A stretch of DNA of 64,000 nt. It comes from Bartonella sp. B1099 (GTDB lineage: Bacteria; Pseudomonadota; Alphaproteobacteria; Rhizobiales; Rhizobiaceae). Below the pieces are notes generated by a model. It had not been told where the DNA came from and searched no databases. It saw only the letters and a list, made by a program, of their open reading frames with translations. Positions within the stretch are counted from its first letter, which is position 1. Each line of letters begins with the position of its first letter. Below, piece by piece: positions 41,406 through 51,112 of this stretch. The DNA lies in assembly GCF_944801835.1 (NCBI RefSeq), contig NZ_CALYLN010000001.1, positions 466,001 through 530,000 on the forward strand, read 5' to 3'. A program made the translations under genes and the position numbers.

Positions 41406-43601
41406 TTAAAAAAAGCTTTGCGGATCGATATCAATTTGAACCCGAACGGAACTGGGCATTTTAGGGCTATTTCTCAGCATTGCCCGAATAAACCCTTGTA
41501 TATCAAAAGAGCGCTGACCTTGCAATAAAAGCCGAAAACGATAACGCCCCCGAACCAGAGCCAAAGGCGCCTCTGCCGGTCCCATAACTGAGATATTTTT
41601 CTCCCGCGGTGCGGCTTGACGGAGTGCCCGCGCATAATGTTCTGCGGCTTGGCGCTGTTGTGCAGACACAATCAAAGAGGCAAGACGCCCATAAGGGGGC
41701 AAATGATACTGTTGACGTGCTGCAATTTCTCGTGTGTAAAAATCTTCTGATTGGCATGAAAGTAAAGCCTTTATGACTGGATGATCCGGTTGATAGGTTT
41801 GCAATAATCCTAAACTTTCCAATCCCACCCGCCCTGCTCTTCCAGTCACTTGAGAGAGAAGCTGGAAGGTTCGTTCACTGGCGCGTAAATCGCCATTAGC
41901 AAGACCAAGATCAGCATCAACAACCCCCACCAGAGAGAGCTTGGGAAAATGATGTCCTTTAGCGACCAACTGTGTTCCAATAATAATATCCACATCACCA
42001 TTGGCAATAGCTTGCAATTCGCTTCGCAACTGCCCAATCCCCCCTTTGAGATCCGTTGAAAGAATCAATGAGCGCGCTTGTGGAAAAAGCATTTGTGTTT
42101 CTTCTGCAATTCTTTCCACACCCGGTCCACAAGCCACGAGATGGTCTAATGTTCCGCATTCAGGACAGGCTTCTGGAAGTGGTTGATGATAACCACAATG
42201 ATGGCATTTTAATTGCCCTTGCGCGCGATGTTCGACCAACCAACTTGAACAATCGCTACACTGAAAACGATGTCCACACACTCGGCATAAAGTTAAAGGC
42301 GCATAACCACGGCGATTAAGAAAAAGCAGCGCCTGCTCACCTTTTTCAAGCGTTTGTTTTAAAGCCCTTTCAAGGGTAAAAGAAATAAAGCGCCCCTTTT
42401 GCACTCCTCCTTGACGCATATCAATGACCCGCAACTGTGGAAGGGCAACTTCTTTAAAACGGGAGGGTAAATGCACCTTTTGATAACGCCCTTTTAAAAC
42501 ATTGGCTTGACTTTCAATCGACGGTGTAGCTGAGGACAAAATAACAGGAAAATGCTCAAAAGAGCCCCGAGCAACAGCCATATCACGCGCATGATAAAAA
42601 ATGCGCTCTTCTTGTTTATAAGCGCTATCATGCTCTTCATCGACAACAATCAAGCCCAGTGAATGAAAGGGAAGAAAAAGTGCCGAACGAGCCCCCGCAA
42701 CGACACGCACCCGCCCTTCTGCCACTTGCCGCCAGACACGTTCTCTACGACGCGGTGTCAAATCGGAATGCCATTCTGCTGCTGCAGCGCCAAAGCGTGC
42801 ATAAAAACGATCTAAAAACTGCTGTGTTAAAGCAATTTCTGGCAATAAAATCAAAACTTGGCTACCCTCTTTGAAAGCTTGAGCAACCGCTTCAAAATAA
42901 ACTTCTGTCTTTCCAGAGCCCGTCACACCATCGAGCAAAAAAACTTGAAACTGAGAAGACAAAACACCTTCCCGCAACAGTTTTGCTGCTTCACTCTGTG
43001 CGCCCTGCAACTGAGGAGGACAAAAGTCAGGATCGGGCATGCTCACAAGATCAGGAGCAGGAATTTTAACATCTTCAAAAATTCCTAGTGCTTTTAAACC
43101 TTCAACGACAGAAACAGACGTTCCAGCCGCATGCGCAAGACCAGAACGTGTCCAGATCTTCTCACTGCGCACCAATTCCAAAACCCGTGACCGCGCTGGT
43201 GTAAGACGTTCCACATCTCCCCCACAATAGCGCAATCCCAGCATCTGCGCTTCCGGCTCTAAAGCAGCCGGTACAGACAAAACCAATCGTGCAACAAGAC
43301 CAAAAGGCGTCATGGTATAACGGCTAACAAACCGCAAAAATGCGATCATTTCTGCTTTTAATGGCGGACAATCAAAAACATATAAAAGAGAACGTAATTT
43401 TTCACGCGCCACCGAAGCAGTTCCTTGACCATCTTTTGTCTTCTTTCCAACATCCACCACAAAACCGCAAAGTTCACGCCCCATCACCGGAACCCGAACA
43501 AAAGAACCAATTTCCACCTCCATAGAAAACGGAACTTTATAACTATAAGCATGCGCAACAGGAAGAGGAACCAAGACAGAAACAACCTTTTCCTCTATCA
43601 T
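41406..43601 (-). CDS. priA: Primosomal replication restart helicase PriA
   Basis: A 731-residue 3'-5' helicase that recognises stalled forks and loads the replisome. It shows the N-terminal 3'-DNA-binding domain (VLVPLPVAHAYSYKVP), Walker A GVTGSGKTEVY, the DEEH box in VVDEEHDSAYKQEE, and the eight-cysteine zinc region (CRVCGHRFQCSDC, then CHHCGYHQ and CPECG). The ATG at 43601 is preferred to the upstream TTG at 43625. A partial copy of the gene lies immediately downstream. Confidence 0.95.
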   Translation of the reverse strand: MIEEKVVSVLVPLPVAHAYSYKVPFSMEVEIGSFVRVPVMGRELCGFVVDVGKKTKDGQGTASVAREKLRSLLYVFDCPPLKAEMIAFLRFVSRYTMTPFGLVARLVLSVPAALEPEAQMLGLRYCGGDVERLTPARSRVLELVRSEKIWTRSGLAHAAGTSVSVVEGLKALGIFEDVKIPAPDLVSMPDPDFCPPQLQGAQSEAAKLLREGVLSSQFQVFLLDGVTGSGKTEVYFEAVAQAFKEGSQVLILLPEIALTQQFLDRFYARFGAAAAEWHSDLTPRRRERVWRQVAEGRVRVVAGARSALFLPFHSLGLIVVDEEHDSAYKQEERIFYHARDMAVARGSFEHFPVILSSATPSIESQANVLKGRYQKVHLPSRFKEVALPQLRVIDMRQGGVQKGRFISFTLERALKQTLEKGEQALLFLNRRGYAPLTLCRVCGHRFQCSDCSSWLVEHRAQGQLKCHHCGYHQPLPEACPECGTLDHLVACGPGVERIAEETQMLFPQARSLILSTDLKGGIGQLRSELQAIANGDVDIIIGTQLVAKGHHFPKLSLVGVVDADLGLANGDLRASERTFQLLSQVTGRAGRVGLESLGLLQTYQPDHPVIKALLSCQSEDFYTREIAARQQYHLPPYGRLASLIVSAQQRQAAEHYARALRQAAPREKNISVMGPAEAPLALVRGRYRFRLLLQGQRSFDIQGFIRAMLRNSPKMPSSVRVQIDIDPQSFF

Positions 43602-44186
43602 GTTTGAATTCACCCTTTTAACCAATCCATGATCTCCCCCTTATCTACAATCCTTTTGTCTACGATCCTCTTGAACCCCAACAAGTCTACACCTTATCTT
43701 TAAACACTCTTATAAAATTCATGGCGGGCTTCAATCACTCCCCTTTTCACAACAAGCTTCTCCCCAAAATTCTTTTTAAGACGCATTCCATCACCAAAAC
43801 GCCAACAATCAATACAATGTCATCCTCTCTAACAAAAAAACAGCGCCATTCTCCAGTGCCAATTAAAATCCATCACAATTAAGCATTCCACCCAACATTA
43901 TCCCTGCGCTCCCTAGCAATCCATAAGTGTAATTTCATGCCCAACATATACATTTTTATTTTTTCCAGCTCAATGCTCAACTTATTCTCAATAGATTGAT
44001 TTATAAAGATAAATCATTTTTACATATCGTCATAAAAACGCTCAATATGAGAATTTTTTCGTTATAAATAAATTCTTTGAACATAAGAAAAACTTCATGC
44101 GTAAAACACATAACTTCTTCAATGGTAATTTATGACACAAAAATCCATTCACTGACACGCGATCTTCCTTTACAGAAAGTAAATAC
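43602..44186. other. Divergent spacer between priA and the TalC-type aldolase gene
   Basis: About 585 bp with no large gene. It includes dispersed repeat copy D (43995-44030), which consists only of the ATTGATTTATAAAGATAA start block. A minus-strand frame near 44042-44281 lacks any family resemblance. Confidence 0.4.
43995..44030 (+). repeat. Dispersed repeat, 5' block only (copy D)
   Basis: ATTGATTTATAAAGATAA is identical to the first 18 bases of copy A, followed by AT-rich sequence with CATATCGTCATAAAAACG that only weakly resembles the other copies. A short AT-rich match could be chance, so this copy is tentative. Confidence 0.35.
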
Positions 44187-44291
44187 ATGATGAACACCAT
44201 AGTATCCTTTTTTATGAACATCATGGCATTCCTAATTTTCACAAGGATATTTATTCTTACTCTTGCTTTTGCAGTCAACAATAGCGCATAA
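44187..44291 (+). CDS. Possible 34-residue hydrophobic peptide
   Basis: A short frame starting ATGATG encodes a peptide with a single hydrophobic stretch (FFMNIMAFLIFTRIFILTLA) and a small polar end. There is only a weak GAAAG motif before it and it lies 47 bp upstream of the TalC-type aldolase gene. It could be a leader-like or membrane micropeptide, or a chance frame in AT-rich DNA. I do not recognise a family. Confidence 0.3.
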   Translation: MMNTIVSFFMNIMAFLIFTRIFILTLAFAVNNSA

Positions 44292-44338
44292 CAAAAAAAC
44301 AGGCTACAACATAAAAAGCTAAAAGGAAGAGGTTAGAG

Positions 44339-44992
44339 ATGAAATTTTTTGTGGACAGCGCCAATATTGAAGAAATACGAGAATTACAGAATTTAAGTCT
44401 TGTTGATGGTGTGACCACCAATCCCTCTCTTATCCTCAAATCAGGACGCAATATTCTTGAAGTGACAAAAGAAATTTGTTCCCTCGTTAGTGGGCCTGTT
44501 TCTGCTGAAGTTGCTGCAACAGAATTTGAAAAAATCATGAAAGAAGCGGCTGTTTTAGCAAAGATTGCCGATAATATTTGCATCAAGCTTCCTTTAACAC
44601 TGGATGGATTAAAAGCTTGTAAAGCCCTGACAGCAGAAGGACTAAAAACAAATCTCACCCTTTGTTTTTCTGCCAATCAAGCCTTACTTGCAGCCAAAGC
44701 AGGTGCAACATTTGTTTCACCTTTTATTGGGAGACTCGATGATTGCGGACTCAATGGAGGTGAACTCCTTCATGAAATTCGCACAATTTATGATAATTAT
44801 AACTTTAAAACACAAATCTTAGCCGCTTCAATCCGCACCGTTAACCATGTCAAAGAAGCAGCCTTAAGCGGTGCTGACGTTGCAACAGTTCCACCCGCAA
44901 TCTTAAAAGCCCTCGTCAACCATCCGCTTACAGATAAAGGGTTACAAATATTTCTCAACGATTGGCAAAAAACAGGACAAAATATTGCCTAA
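44339..44992 (+). CDS. TalC/FSA-type transaldolase
   Basis: A 217-residue short transaldolase of the MipB/TalC family, which either transfers dihydroxyacetone units in the pentose phosphate pathway or cleaves fructose 6-phosphate. Motifs: [24 protein letters not shown], and NICIKLPLT with the Schiff-base lysine at about 83. Rhizobiales lacking a long transaldolase use this type. AGAGGTTAGAG precedes the ATG. It is divergent from priA, a conserved Rhizobiales pairing, and converges on lptE with a 4-bp overlap of their 3' ends. Confidence 0.93.
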   Translation: MKFFVDSANIEEIRELQNLSLVDGVTTNPSLILKSGRNILEVTKEICSLVSGPVSAEVAATEFEKIMKEAAVLAKIADNICIKLPLTLDGLKACKALTAEGLKTNLTLCFSANQALLAAKAGATFVSPFIGRLDDCGLNGGELLHEIRTIYDNYNFKTQILAASIRTVNHVKEAALSGADVATVPPAILKALVNHPLTDKGLQIFLNDWQKTGQNIA

Positions 44993-45603
44993 GGACTAGA
45001 AGTTTTATTGGAAAGATCTCTTGAAAGTAACAAAAAAATCTGTTCAGCCAGCTCTTCTGCCACACGCTTTTTTGCATCTTCTTCTGCTTGCATCGTTGCA
45101 TATTCTTGACGAAGTCGCTCAAAAGATGCATTCATTATTGCTGTTCCTTTTGCAACAGGTCTATTTTTCATATCTTGCAAGGTATAGGAAGCTTTGCTCA
45201 TAACAGTTCCAACAGAAGGACGCCCCTTTCTCTTTTTCTCAAAATCAACCTCTATCTGCATCGATTCTCTTGTCAAGACGGATATCTGCAATGCCAATCG
45301 ATAAGCCGGTTGAGAAGGTTTTCCACCCTTTCCATACAAAAGGAACAGCAGATGATTGCGCACCATTTGTCCAAAACGATCCGAAGGCTCTTCCACAACA
45401 ATAGAGCTAAGCTTTGCTGAAAGCCCCAAAGAAGCTTGCTCAGAAAGAGAATTCTGATGCGCATAAGACCCCTCATAAACAGCAGAATTCATTACTCTTA
45501 AACTCTGCGACTCTTGATGGTAGAGCGGTTCAATTTTGCACCCGTACAACAGTGTGAAGACACCCGCTAAAACAACAAGCAGAAAACTTTTAAAGAACGA
45601 CAT
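44989..45603 (-). CDS. lptE: LPS assembly lipoprotein LptE
   Basis: A 204-residue lipoprotein expected to plug LptD in the outer membrane. The signal peptide ends in the lipobox LLYGC (Cys about 22). The mature part, with IEPLYHQ just after the cysteine, [18 protein letters not shown] and a helical C-terminus ending in [17 protein letters not shown], fits the divergent alphaproteobacterial LptE family. It overlaps the end of leuS by 14 bp, the conserved leuS-lptE order, so identification rests partly on context. Confidence 0.85.
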   Translation of the reverse strand: MSFFKSFLLVVLAGVFTLLYGCKIEPLYHQESQSLRVMNSAVYEGSYAHQNSLSEQASLGLSAKLSSIVVEEPSDRFGQMVRNHLLFLLYGKGGKPSQPAYRLALQISVLTRESMQIEVDFEKKRKGRPSVGTVMSKASYTLQDMKNRPVAKGTAIMNASFERLRQEYATMQAEEDAKKRVAEELAEQIFLLLSRDLSNKTSSP

Positions 45604-48250
45604 TCACAATCCTTTGTGGAACAATAATAATTTTTTTCATAGGTTTTTCACCCAGCTGCGCCTGTACGAAATCTAAAGCCAAAACCGCTTCTTTAATCAT
45701 CGTCTCATTCGCAGTTGCAGCAACGGTGACCTCACCGCGTTTTTTACCATTAATTTGCACCGGCAAAGTATAGCTTTCTTCAACAATTAATGCGGGATCA
45801 TAGACAGGCCAAGCAAGTTCAGACATTAAAGTTTCCTCCCCTAAAGCCGCATGGCATTCTTCAGCTAAATGGGGCATGATCGGTGCAATCATGGCAAGGA
45901 AAAAATCCATAGCTTGACGTAAAGCCGCTTTCATTTCATCCTCAACATCTGCCACCTTATTTAACAAAGGTGCCATAATATTCAAGAATTCATAAAGACG
46001 TGCAATAGCCCGATTAAAAGCAAATTTTTCTAAATCATCTTCGACAGCGTGAAGCGTGCGATGTGCAACCTTTGAGAGTTCCAAAGCTGCCCCCTGATGC
46101 CCTGCACAAGGGGCGACATCCCTTAAAACAGAAGCACTCAAAGCCACATGGCGCCAAACACGCTGGACAAAGCGATGCGCACCTTCAACACCCGATTCTG
46201 TCCAGATGACATCTCTTTCCGGCGGTGAATCAGACAACACAAACCAGCGTATCGTATCAGCGCCATAGGAGGCAATAATATCATCAGGATCAACGACATT
46301 CTTTTTTGATTTTGACATTTTCTCAATCAAACCAATCGTCACTTCTCTTTGATCGGTTAATTTATAAGCACACCGTTTTCCATCTTTTTCAACAATCGAA
46401 ATCTCTGCTGGAGAAACCCACCCTTGATCATCGCGATAGGTTTCATGCACCACCATGCCTTGGGTAAAAAGCCCCTTAAAAGGCTCATCCACACTCACAT
46501 GACCAACCAATTTCATAGCACGCATAAAAAAGCGCGCATAAAGAAGATGGAGAATGGCATGCTCAATTCCACCAATATATTGTTGCACAGGCAACCATTC
46601 AGCGATTGCTTGTTTTTCAACAGGTTCTGCGGCAAAAGGAGCCGTAAAGCGCGCATAATACCAAGAAGAATCCACAAAAGTATCCATGGTATCCGTTTCG
46701 CGTTTGGCAGGTTGACCACAGGAAGGACAAGCAACAGCTTGCCACCTTTCATGGCGTGCAAGAGGATTTCCCGGTTGATCAAAAGTAACATCATCAGGCA
46801 ATATAACCGGCAAATCAGAACGGGGGACAGGCACAACGCCACACGTTTTACAATGGATTATCGGAATGGGGCATCCCCAATAACGTTGACGCGAAATTCC
46901 CCAATCACGCAATCGAAATTGCACTGTTTTTTCTCCCTGCGGTTGCCCATTGAGCAGTTGTTTCTCAAGCCTTTTGGCAGCTTCCTCAAAGGCTTGTTGG
47001 GGCGTCAAGCCATTCAAAAAGCTGGAGTTAATCATCACCCCATCACCCACATAAGGTGTTTCAGTAATGACAAAATTTTCTTCCTTCGTCCCTTTTGGCA
47101 AAACCACAGGTTTTATCGGAAGATTATATTTACGCGCAAAATCGAAATCTCTCTGATCATGGGCTGGACAGCCAAAAACAGCCCCCGTTCCATAGTCCAT
47201 CAACACAAAATTAGCGATATAAACGGGGATATGCACCGCCACATCAAAAGGATGTACTGCCACAAGCGATGTGCGAAACCCTTGTTTTTCCGCTGTTTCA
47301 AGTGCTGCTGTTGTTGTTCCACCACTCCGACAACTCTCAACAAAAGCTGCCAAGGCTTTGTCTTTTTTTGCAAGAGCTTGCGCAATGGGATGATCAACAG
47401 ACAGAGCTAAAAAAGAAGCACCAAACAGGGTATCAGGACGCGTTGAATAACAAACAACCTCATTAAAGGACTGACAAACATCATGAGCATCCCTTGCATC
47501 ATCAGCTGTTGCCTTTAAAGCCCAACGAATCAGCAAACCTTGGGATTTTCCGATCCAATTTTTTTGCATCGTGCGCACTTTTTCAGGCCATTGATCCAGT
47601 TCTTCAAGTCCTGCGAGTAAATCTTCACTAAAATCGCTAATTTTGAAAAACCACTGGGTTAATTCCCGCTGTTCCACCAACGCGCCCGAACGCCAACCCC
47701 GTCCATCCACAACCTGTTCATTGGCCAAAACCGTGTGGTCAACGGGATCCCAATTGACCTTAGCCACTTTACGTGTCACCAACCCCTTTTGATAGAAGTC
47801 AAGGAACAGCATTTGTTGGCGGTGGTAATAGTCCACATCACACGTTGCAAATTCCCGTGTCCAATCGAGTGAGAGTCCTAATTGCTTTAATTGCCCACGC
47901 ATCACGGCAATATTTTCATAGGTCCACGTTTTAGGATGCACTTTACTTTGCAAAGCAGCATTTTCAGCCGGCATTCCAAAAGCATCCCAGCCCATAGGAT
48001 GAAGCACATTAAACCCCTTTGCGCGTTTATAGCGTGCCACCACATCTCCCATGGCATAATTGCGCACATGCCCCATATGAATACGGCCTGATGGATAAGG
48101 AAACATCTCTAAAACATAATATTTTTTACGGCAATCTTCCCCTACAGTCTGAAAAATTTTCTTTTCATCCCAAATTTCTTGCCATTTTTTTTCTCTCGCA
48201 CGTGGATTATAGCGTTCACCTATCTTATAATGCTCAATCGTCATTCCCAT
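45590..48250 (-). CDS. leuS: Leucyl-tRNA synthetase
   Basis: A full-length 886-residue class I aminoacyl-tRNA synthetase that charges tRNA-Leu. The HIGH motif appears as [14 protein letters not shown] near residue 55, the editing domain in the middle, the zinc-like CKTCG and CPSCG segments, and the KMSKS motif as [13 protein letters not shown]. Two close ATG starts (48250 and 48244) are possible; the first has a GAG five bases upstream. The lptE gene starts inside its 3' end. Confidence 0.97.
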   Translation of the reverse strand: MGMTIEHYKIGERYNPRAREKKWQEIWDEKKIFQTVGEDCRKKYYVLEMFPYPSGRIHMGHVRNYAMGDVVARYKRAKGFNVLHPMGWDAFGMPAENAALQSKVHPKTWTYENIAVMRGQLKQLGLSLDWTREFATCDVDYYHRQQMLFLDFYQKGLVTRKVAKVNWDPVDHTVLANEQVVDGRGWRSGALVEQRELTQWFFKISDFSEDLLAGLEELDQWPEKVRTMQKNWIGKSQGLLIRWALKATADDARDAHDVCQSFNEVVCYSTRPDTLFGASFLALSVDHPIAQALAKKDKALAAFVESCRSGGTTTAALETAEKQGFRTSLVAVHPFDVAVHIPVYIANFVLMDYGTGAVFGCPAHDQRDFDFARKYNLPIKPVVLPKGTKEENFVITETPYVGDGVMINSSFLNGLTPQQAFEEAAKRLEKQLLNGQPQGEKTVQFRLRDWGISRQRYWGCPIPIIHCKTCGVVPVPRSDLPVILPDDVTFDQPGNPLARHERWQAVACPSCGQPAKRETDTMDTFVDSSWYYARFTAPFAAEPVEKQAIAEWLPVQQYIGGIEHAILHLLYARFFMRAMKLVGHVSVDEPFKGLFTQGMVVHETYRDDQGWVSPAEISIVEKDGKRCAYKLTDQREVTIGLIEKMSKSKKNVVDPDDIIASYGADTIRWFVLSDSPPERDVIWTESGVEGAHRFVQRVWRHVALSASVLRDVAPCAGHQGAALELSKVAHRTLHAVEDDLEKFAFNRAIARLYEFLNIMAPLLNKVADVEDEMKAALRQAMDFFLAMIAPIMPHLAEECHAALGEETLMSELAWPVYDPALIVEESYTLPVQINGKKRGEVTVAATANETMIKEAVLALDFVQAQLGEKPMKKIIIVPQRIVNVVL

Positions 48251-48409
48251 GATACTCTTTTAATAAAACTGAACCAAAAACTTGTTTTATTATGCTTGAC
48301 CATGGATTAACCTCATCGTCAACATTTTCGTGCAATATTTCCCGAAGTATTTTATAAAAATAACCACCCCCTGAATAAAACTTGAATAAAAACAGTAAAG
48401 CACAAAAAT

Positions 48410-49099
48410 ATGAAGACACACACACGCCCCCAAGCCTCTTCCACTGAAGCATTGCAAAACCTTCAAAAAGACATTGCAGCAACATGCCAAGAGCTACAAC
48501 GTCCTGTGGAAGAAGTTGAACTGATTGCTGTTTCAAAAACTGTTTCTGCTGCTGATATACGTCCCCTTTTGCAAGCCGGTCACTCTCAATTTGCAGAAAA
48601 TCGTGTGCAAGAAGCAGCACAAAAATGGCTGGAGTTACGTCAACAATTTGAAAATATTAAACTTCATCTCATCGGTCCTCTACAGTCCAATAAAGCCGCT
48701 GAAGCTGTTAAAATTTTTGATGTCATTCAAACGGTTGATCGTGAAAAAATAGCCAAAATTTTGGCAGAAGAAATGCAAAAACAACAAAAACATCTCCCCT
48801 GCTATGTTCAGGTCAATATTGGCTTAGAATCGCAAAAAAGTGGTGTTGCACCGCAAGACGTGATCCCTTTTGTTTCTCAATGCAAAAACAACTATGGACT
48901 TGATATCATTGGTCTGATGGCCATCCCCCCCGTTGAGGAAAACCCTGGACCCTATTTCGCTCTATTAGCAAAACTAGCAAAACAAGCCGATCTTCCAAAA
49001 CTTTCCATGGGTATGTCTAATGACTTTAAAACAGCCCTACAATTTGGCTCGAATGTCCTTCGCATTGGCTCTGCTTTATTCGGCAAACGCCCTGTATAA
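48410..49099 (+). CDS. yggS: YggS family pyridoxal phosphate homeostasis protein
   Basis: A 229-residue PLP-binding protein of the alanine-racemase fold that helps control free PLP. The lysine motif LIAVSKTVSA (K about 43), FAENRVQEAAQKW, LIGPLQSNK and LSMGMSNDFKTAL are family hallmarks. It is divergent from leuS across a 159-bp spacer, an arrangement found in other Rhizobiales. A short degraded copy of its 3' region appears downstream. Confidence 0.93.
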   Translation: MKTHTRPQASSTEALQNLQKDIAATCQELQRPVEEVELIAVSKTVSAADIRPLLQAGHSQFAENRVQEAAQKWLELRQQFENIKLHLIGPLQSNKAAEAVKIFDVIQTVDREKIAKILAEEMQKQQKHLPCYVQVNIGLESQKSGVAPQDVIPFVSQCKNNYGLDIIGLMAIPPVEENPGPYFALLAKLAKQADLPKLSMGMSNDFKTALQFGSNVLRIGSALFGKRPV

Positions 49100-49270
49100 A
49101 GCAATTTTCCCAATATACATTCCCCCTCCATACAAATTCCCCTTGAAAACTCTACGAATAAGCCCAAAACAACAGACATGAGAAAAAATATTCCCCTCAA
49201 TAAAAGAGCAACTCTAGCAGAAAAAACTCCCGTCTCTCTTTCATCCCATAAGCAAAATGAACAAAAACTT

Positions 49271-49350
49271 GGTCTTCCAAAACTTCTCACCGGCATGTTT
49301 CGAGCACATCTTCAACCCATAAAATGACTTCAAAACAGCTCTATTTTGTC
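49271..49350 (+). pseudogene. Probable degraded fragment of yggS
   Basis: The blocks CTTCCAAAACTT and AATGACTTCAAAACAGCTCTA match the codons of the intact gene for LPKL and NDFKTAL in the same order (gene 49011-49041). Between them is a ~20-base insertion. The copy lies 170 bp after the yggS stop. It is short and more diverged than the other gene-end copies, so the call is less secure. Confidence 0.55.
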
Positions 49351-50055
49351 TTTCATATTCTCACACATCGCCTCTACTTCACCCCCTCTGGTCAATTCCC
49401 ACCAAAAGCACCCAAAAAAATCCTTATATTAAAGACAAAATAATGAGAATAGATACGTTGCGCATACATGAAAAAACTCTCGCCAAATAAATAACTGCAA
49501 AAGAACATTCAAAACGATTATCGCAATGGTTTCCATTAAAAACCACGAATTCTCTCAACTTCCCCAACACGCGTAAACAATTCCCCAGTTTCCAATGGCA
49601 TAAAGCAGATAAGAAAAGGCTTTCTACATACCAAAAAGGAGTAAAATGCGCTTGGCAATCGCCTAAAAAAGTATTAATCCCAATACATGCGTACAAACAA
49701 TAACAACACAACTAAATCCAATGATAGCACAAATCTATTTCTTGGTGATCTTTGTAAATCAAGAGAAAAACACCAACTTTTCAGATGCACAATTTTTCTC
49801 ATTTTAAAATAAAGTTAAGAAAAAATATGGACATATTTCTTATATTTTTAAATTATTATAAGTAATATTCTCATCTTAATAAGAATAATATTTCATATAT
49901 ACATAATGTGTCCAATTATTTATACAGTTTTTTATTTCTATTTTTAAAAATTATATTTGACACTCCTATAAAATGCATTGTACTAACTTGAAATGTATCA
50001 TTGTGATACTATTTTAATATAGATAATTAAGAATGCATGTAGTCCTAATGATTTT
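49351..50055. other. AT-rich spacer left of the mini-protein islet
   Basis: About 700 bp. The right half (49730-50050) is extremely AT-rich, clearly below the composition of the flanking housekeeping genes, and probably belongs to the same acquired segment as the mini-protein genes. No gene is supported; it may carry the promoter of the islet. Confidence 0.45.
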
Positions 50056-50241
50056 ATGACTCACATGAATGCAGTAGGCTTCGCAGTAGCAGTTCCGTCA
50101 GGAGTAAGCGGAGCACTTCTAGGTAGTTTTACTGGAGGACCAGCGGGTGCATTTTCAGGTGGAATTACAGGTTTTACAACGGGATTCATAGGAGGTTTTG
50201 TTGGAGGCTTTATAGATAAAGCTCAAGAATGTTGGTTCTAA
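50056..50241 (+). CDS. Glycine-zipper mini-protein, bacteriocin-like
   Basis: A 61-residue protein, not recognised as a named family. About a quarter of it is glycine, arranged as GxxxG-type zippers (GALLGSFTGGPAGAFSGG, then GFIGGFVGGFID), with a short polar end KAQECWF carrying one cysteine and aromatic residues. Gly-rich amphipathic peptides of this size and a C-terminal CW are seen in class II pore-forming bacteriocins, but also in glycine-zipper membrane proteins of other function. No double-glycine leader is obvious. ATG at 50065 is an alternative start; neither has a strong ribosome binding site. Two small membrane-protein genes follow. Confidence 0.55.
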   Translation: MTHMNAVGFAVAVPSGVSGALLGSFTGGPAGAFSGGITGFTTGFIGGFVGGFIDKAQECWF

Positions 50242-50259
50242 TTTAGAGAAGAAATATAA

Positions 50260-50295
50260 AGATATCTCTGAAGTTAGTAATTTTCAGAGATATCT
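50260..50295. repeat. Perfect 13-bp inverted repeat
   Basis: AGATATCTCTGAA (50260-50272) and TTCAGAGATATCT (50283-50295) are perfect complements separated by 10 bases. It lies 19 bp after the glycine-zipper gene and 38 bp before the next gene. There is no T-run after it, so it is more likely a transcript-stabilising or attenuating hairpin, or a protein site, than a simple terminator. The right half, in changed form (AGAGGTATCT), is repeated before the second membrane gene. Confidence 0.8.
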
Positions 50296-50332
50296 ATTAG
50301 TATAAGATAATATAACTAGGATTTTATTATCA

Positions 50333-50515
50333 ATGAATATTCATTATGAAATTATAAGAATGTTTTGTATGCTTGTTGTATTTGTCTCTATCTATACTAC
50401 TATTATTAAAGTATGCTTTGGTCGGAGTTGGAAGTTAGCGATCATCATATCATTATCGGGGGGAGTTGGATTATTTATTTTTGATAGTTTGTGTAGATAC
50501 TTTGGTTTATATTAA
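50333..50515 (+). CDS. Two-helix membrane mini-protein, copy 1
   Basis: A 60-residue protein with two hydrophobic segments (MFCMLVVFVSIYTTIIKVCF and LAIIISLSGGVGLFIFDSL) joined by a basic loop GRSWK and ending CRYFGLY. It is paralogous to the next gene: the first 14 residues (after position 2) and the ends are nearly identical, while the membrane cores differ. ACTAGGATTTT upstream is shared by both copies and may act as the ribosome binding site. The size and layout resemble small immunity proteins of bacteriocin loci, but no family match can be claimed. Confidence 0.6.
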   Translation: MNIHYEIIRMFCMLVVFVSIYTTIIKVCFGRSWKLAIIISLSGGVGLFIFDSLCRYFGLY

Positions 50516-50603
50516 TCTTTATTAGATGAGTTACGAAAACACTGAAAAAAATATTTTTTAGAGGTATCTATTGATCTCATACCATAACTAGGATTTTGTT
50601 ATA

Positions 50604-50786
50604 ATGGATATTCATTATGAAATTATAAGAATGTTTTGCATGCTAATTATAATTACTCCTATAATTGCCATCCCTTTTAAAGTATTCAGTGGTATGGGAT
50701 GGAAATTGTCTATTATAATGGCATTATCGTCAGTTATTATGTTCATTATTTCTGATTTCTTGCGTAGATATTTTGGTTTATATTAA
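50604..50786 (+). CDS. Two-helix membrane mini-protein, copy 2
   Basis: A 60-residue tandem paralogue of the gene 271 bp upstream. IHYEIIRMFCML at the start and RRYFGLY at the end are shared, while the two membrane segments have diverged (IIITPIIAIPFKVF and LSIIMALSSVIMFIISDF). The duplication unit includes about 50 bp of upstream DNA with ATAACTAGGATTTT. Conserved ends with variable membrane cores suggest diversification of a membrane-facing function after duplication. The function is unknown. Confidence 0.6.
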   Translation: MDIHYEIIRMFCMLIIITPIIAIPFKVFSGMGWKLSIIMALSSVIMFIISDFLRRYFGLY

Positions 50787-51112
50787 TATTTAGTAAATTT
50801 ATTCTTTTAAAACGAGTAAGTACAAAATAAAAATATTCTCATCAAGAAAGCAGTCTCATTCCCTCTCCTAGGGTATTTTTTAATATCTTTATGCTTTTAT
50901 AAAAAGCTCTGTACGACAATAGGTTCTTCCGCATGTGCGTGCCCTAAATGAGCATAAGTTACTCATCTGAAGACAAACGTATCAGATTTTAAAAATTGAC
51001 TATTCCAATCTTTGTCATTTAGTCTACCCTCACAATGAAAAGCTTATGGGAAAGTTTTGCCTAAAAAATACTATGGCTGATTTTTCCAAACAATAAATTA
51101 AAAGAGGGAAAC
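50787..51112. promoter_or_regulatory. Upstream region of acs
   Basis: 326 bp between the mini-protein islet and acs, expected to contain the acs promoter. AAGAGGGAAAC before the ATG is a good ribosome binding site. No operator or terminator was identified with confidence. Confidence 0.35.

Noticed and set aside
46424-47410. 328-codon plus-strand open frame inside leuS
   Set aside because: It is antisense to a fully conserved leuS and its translation has the histidine/arginine-rich composition typical of shadow frames.
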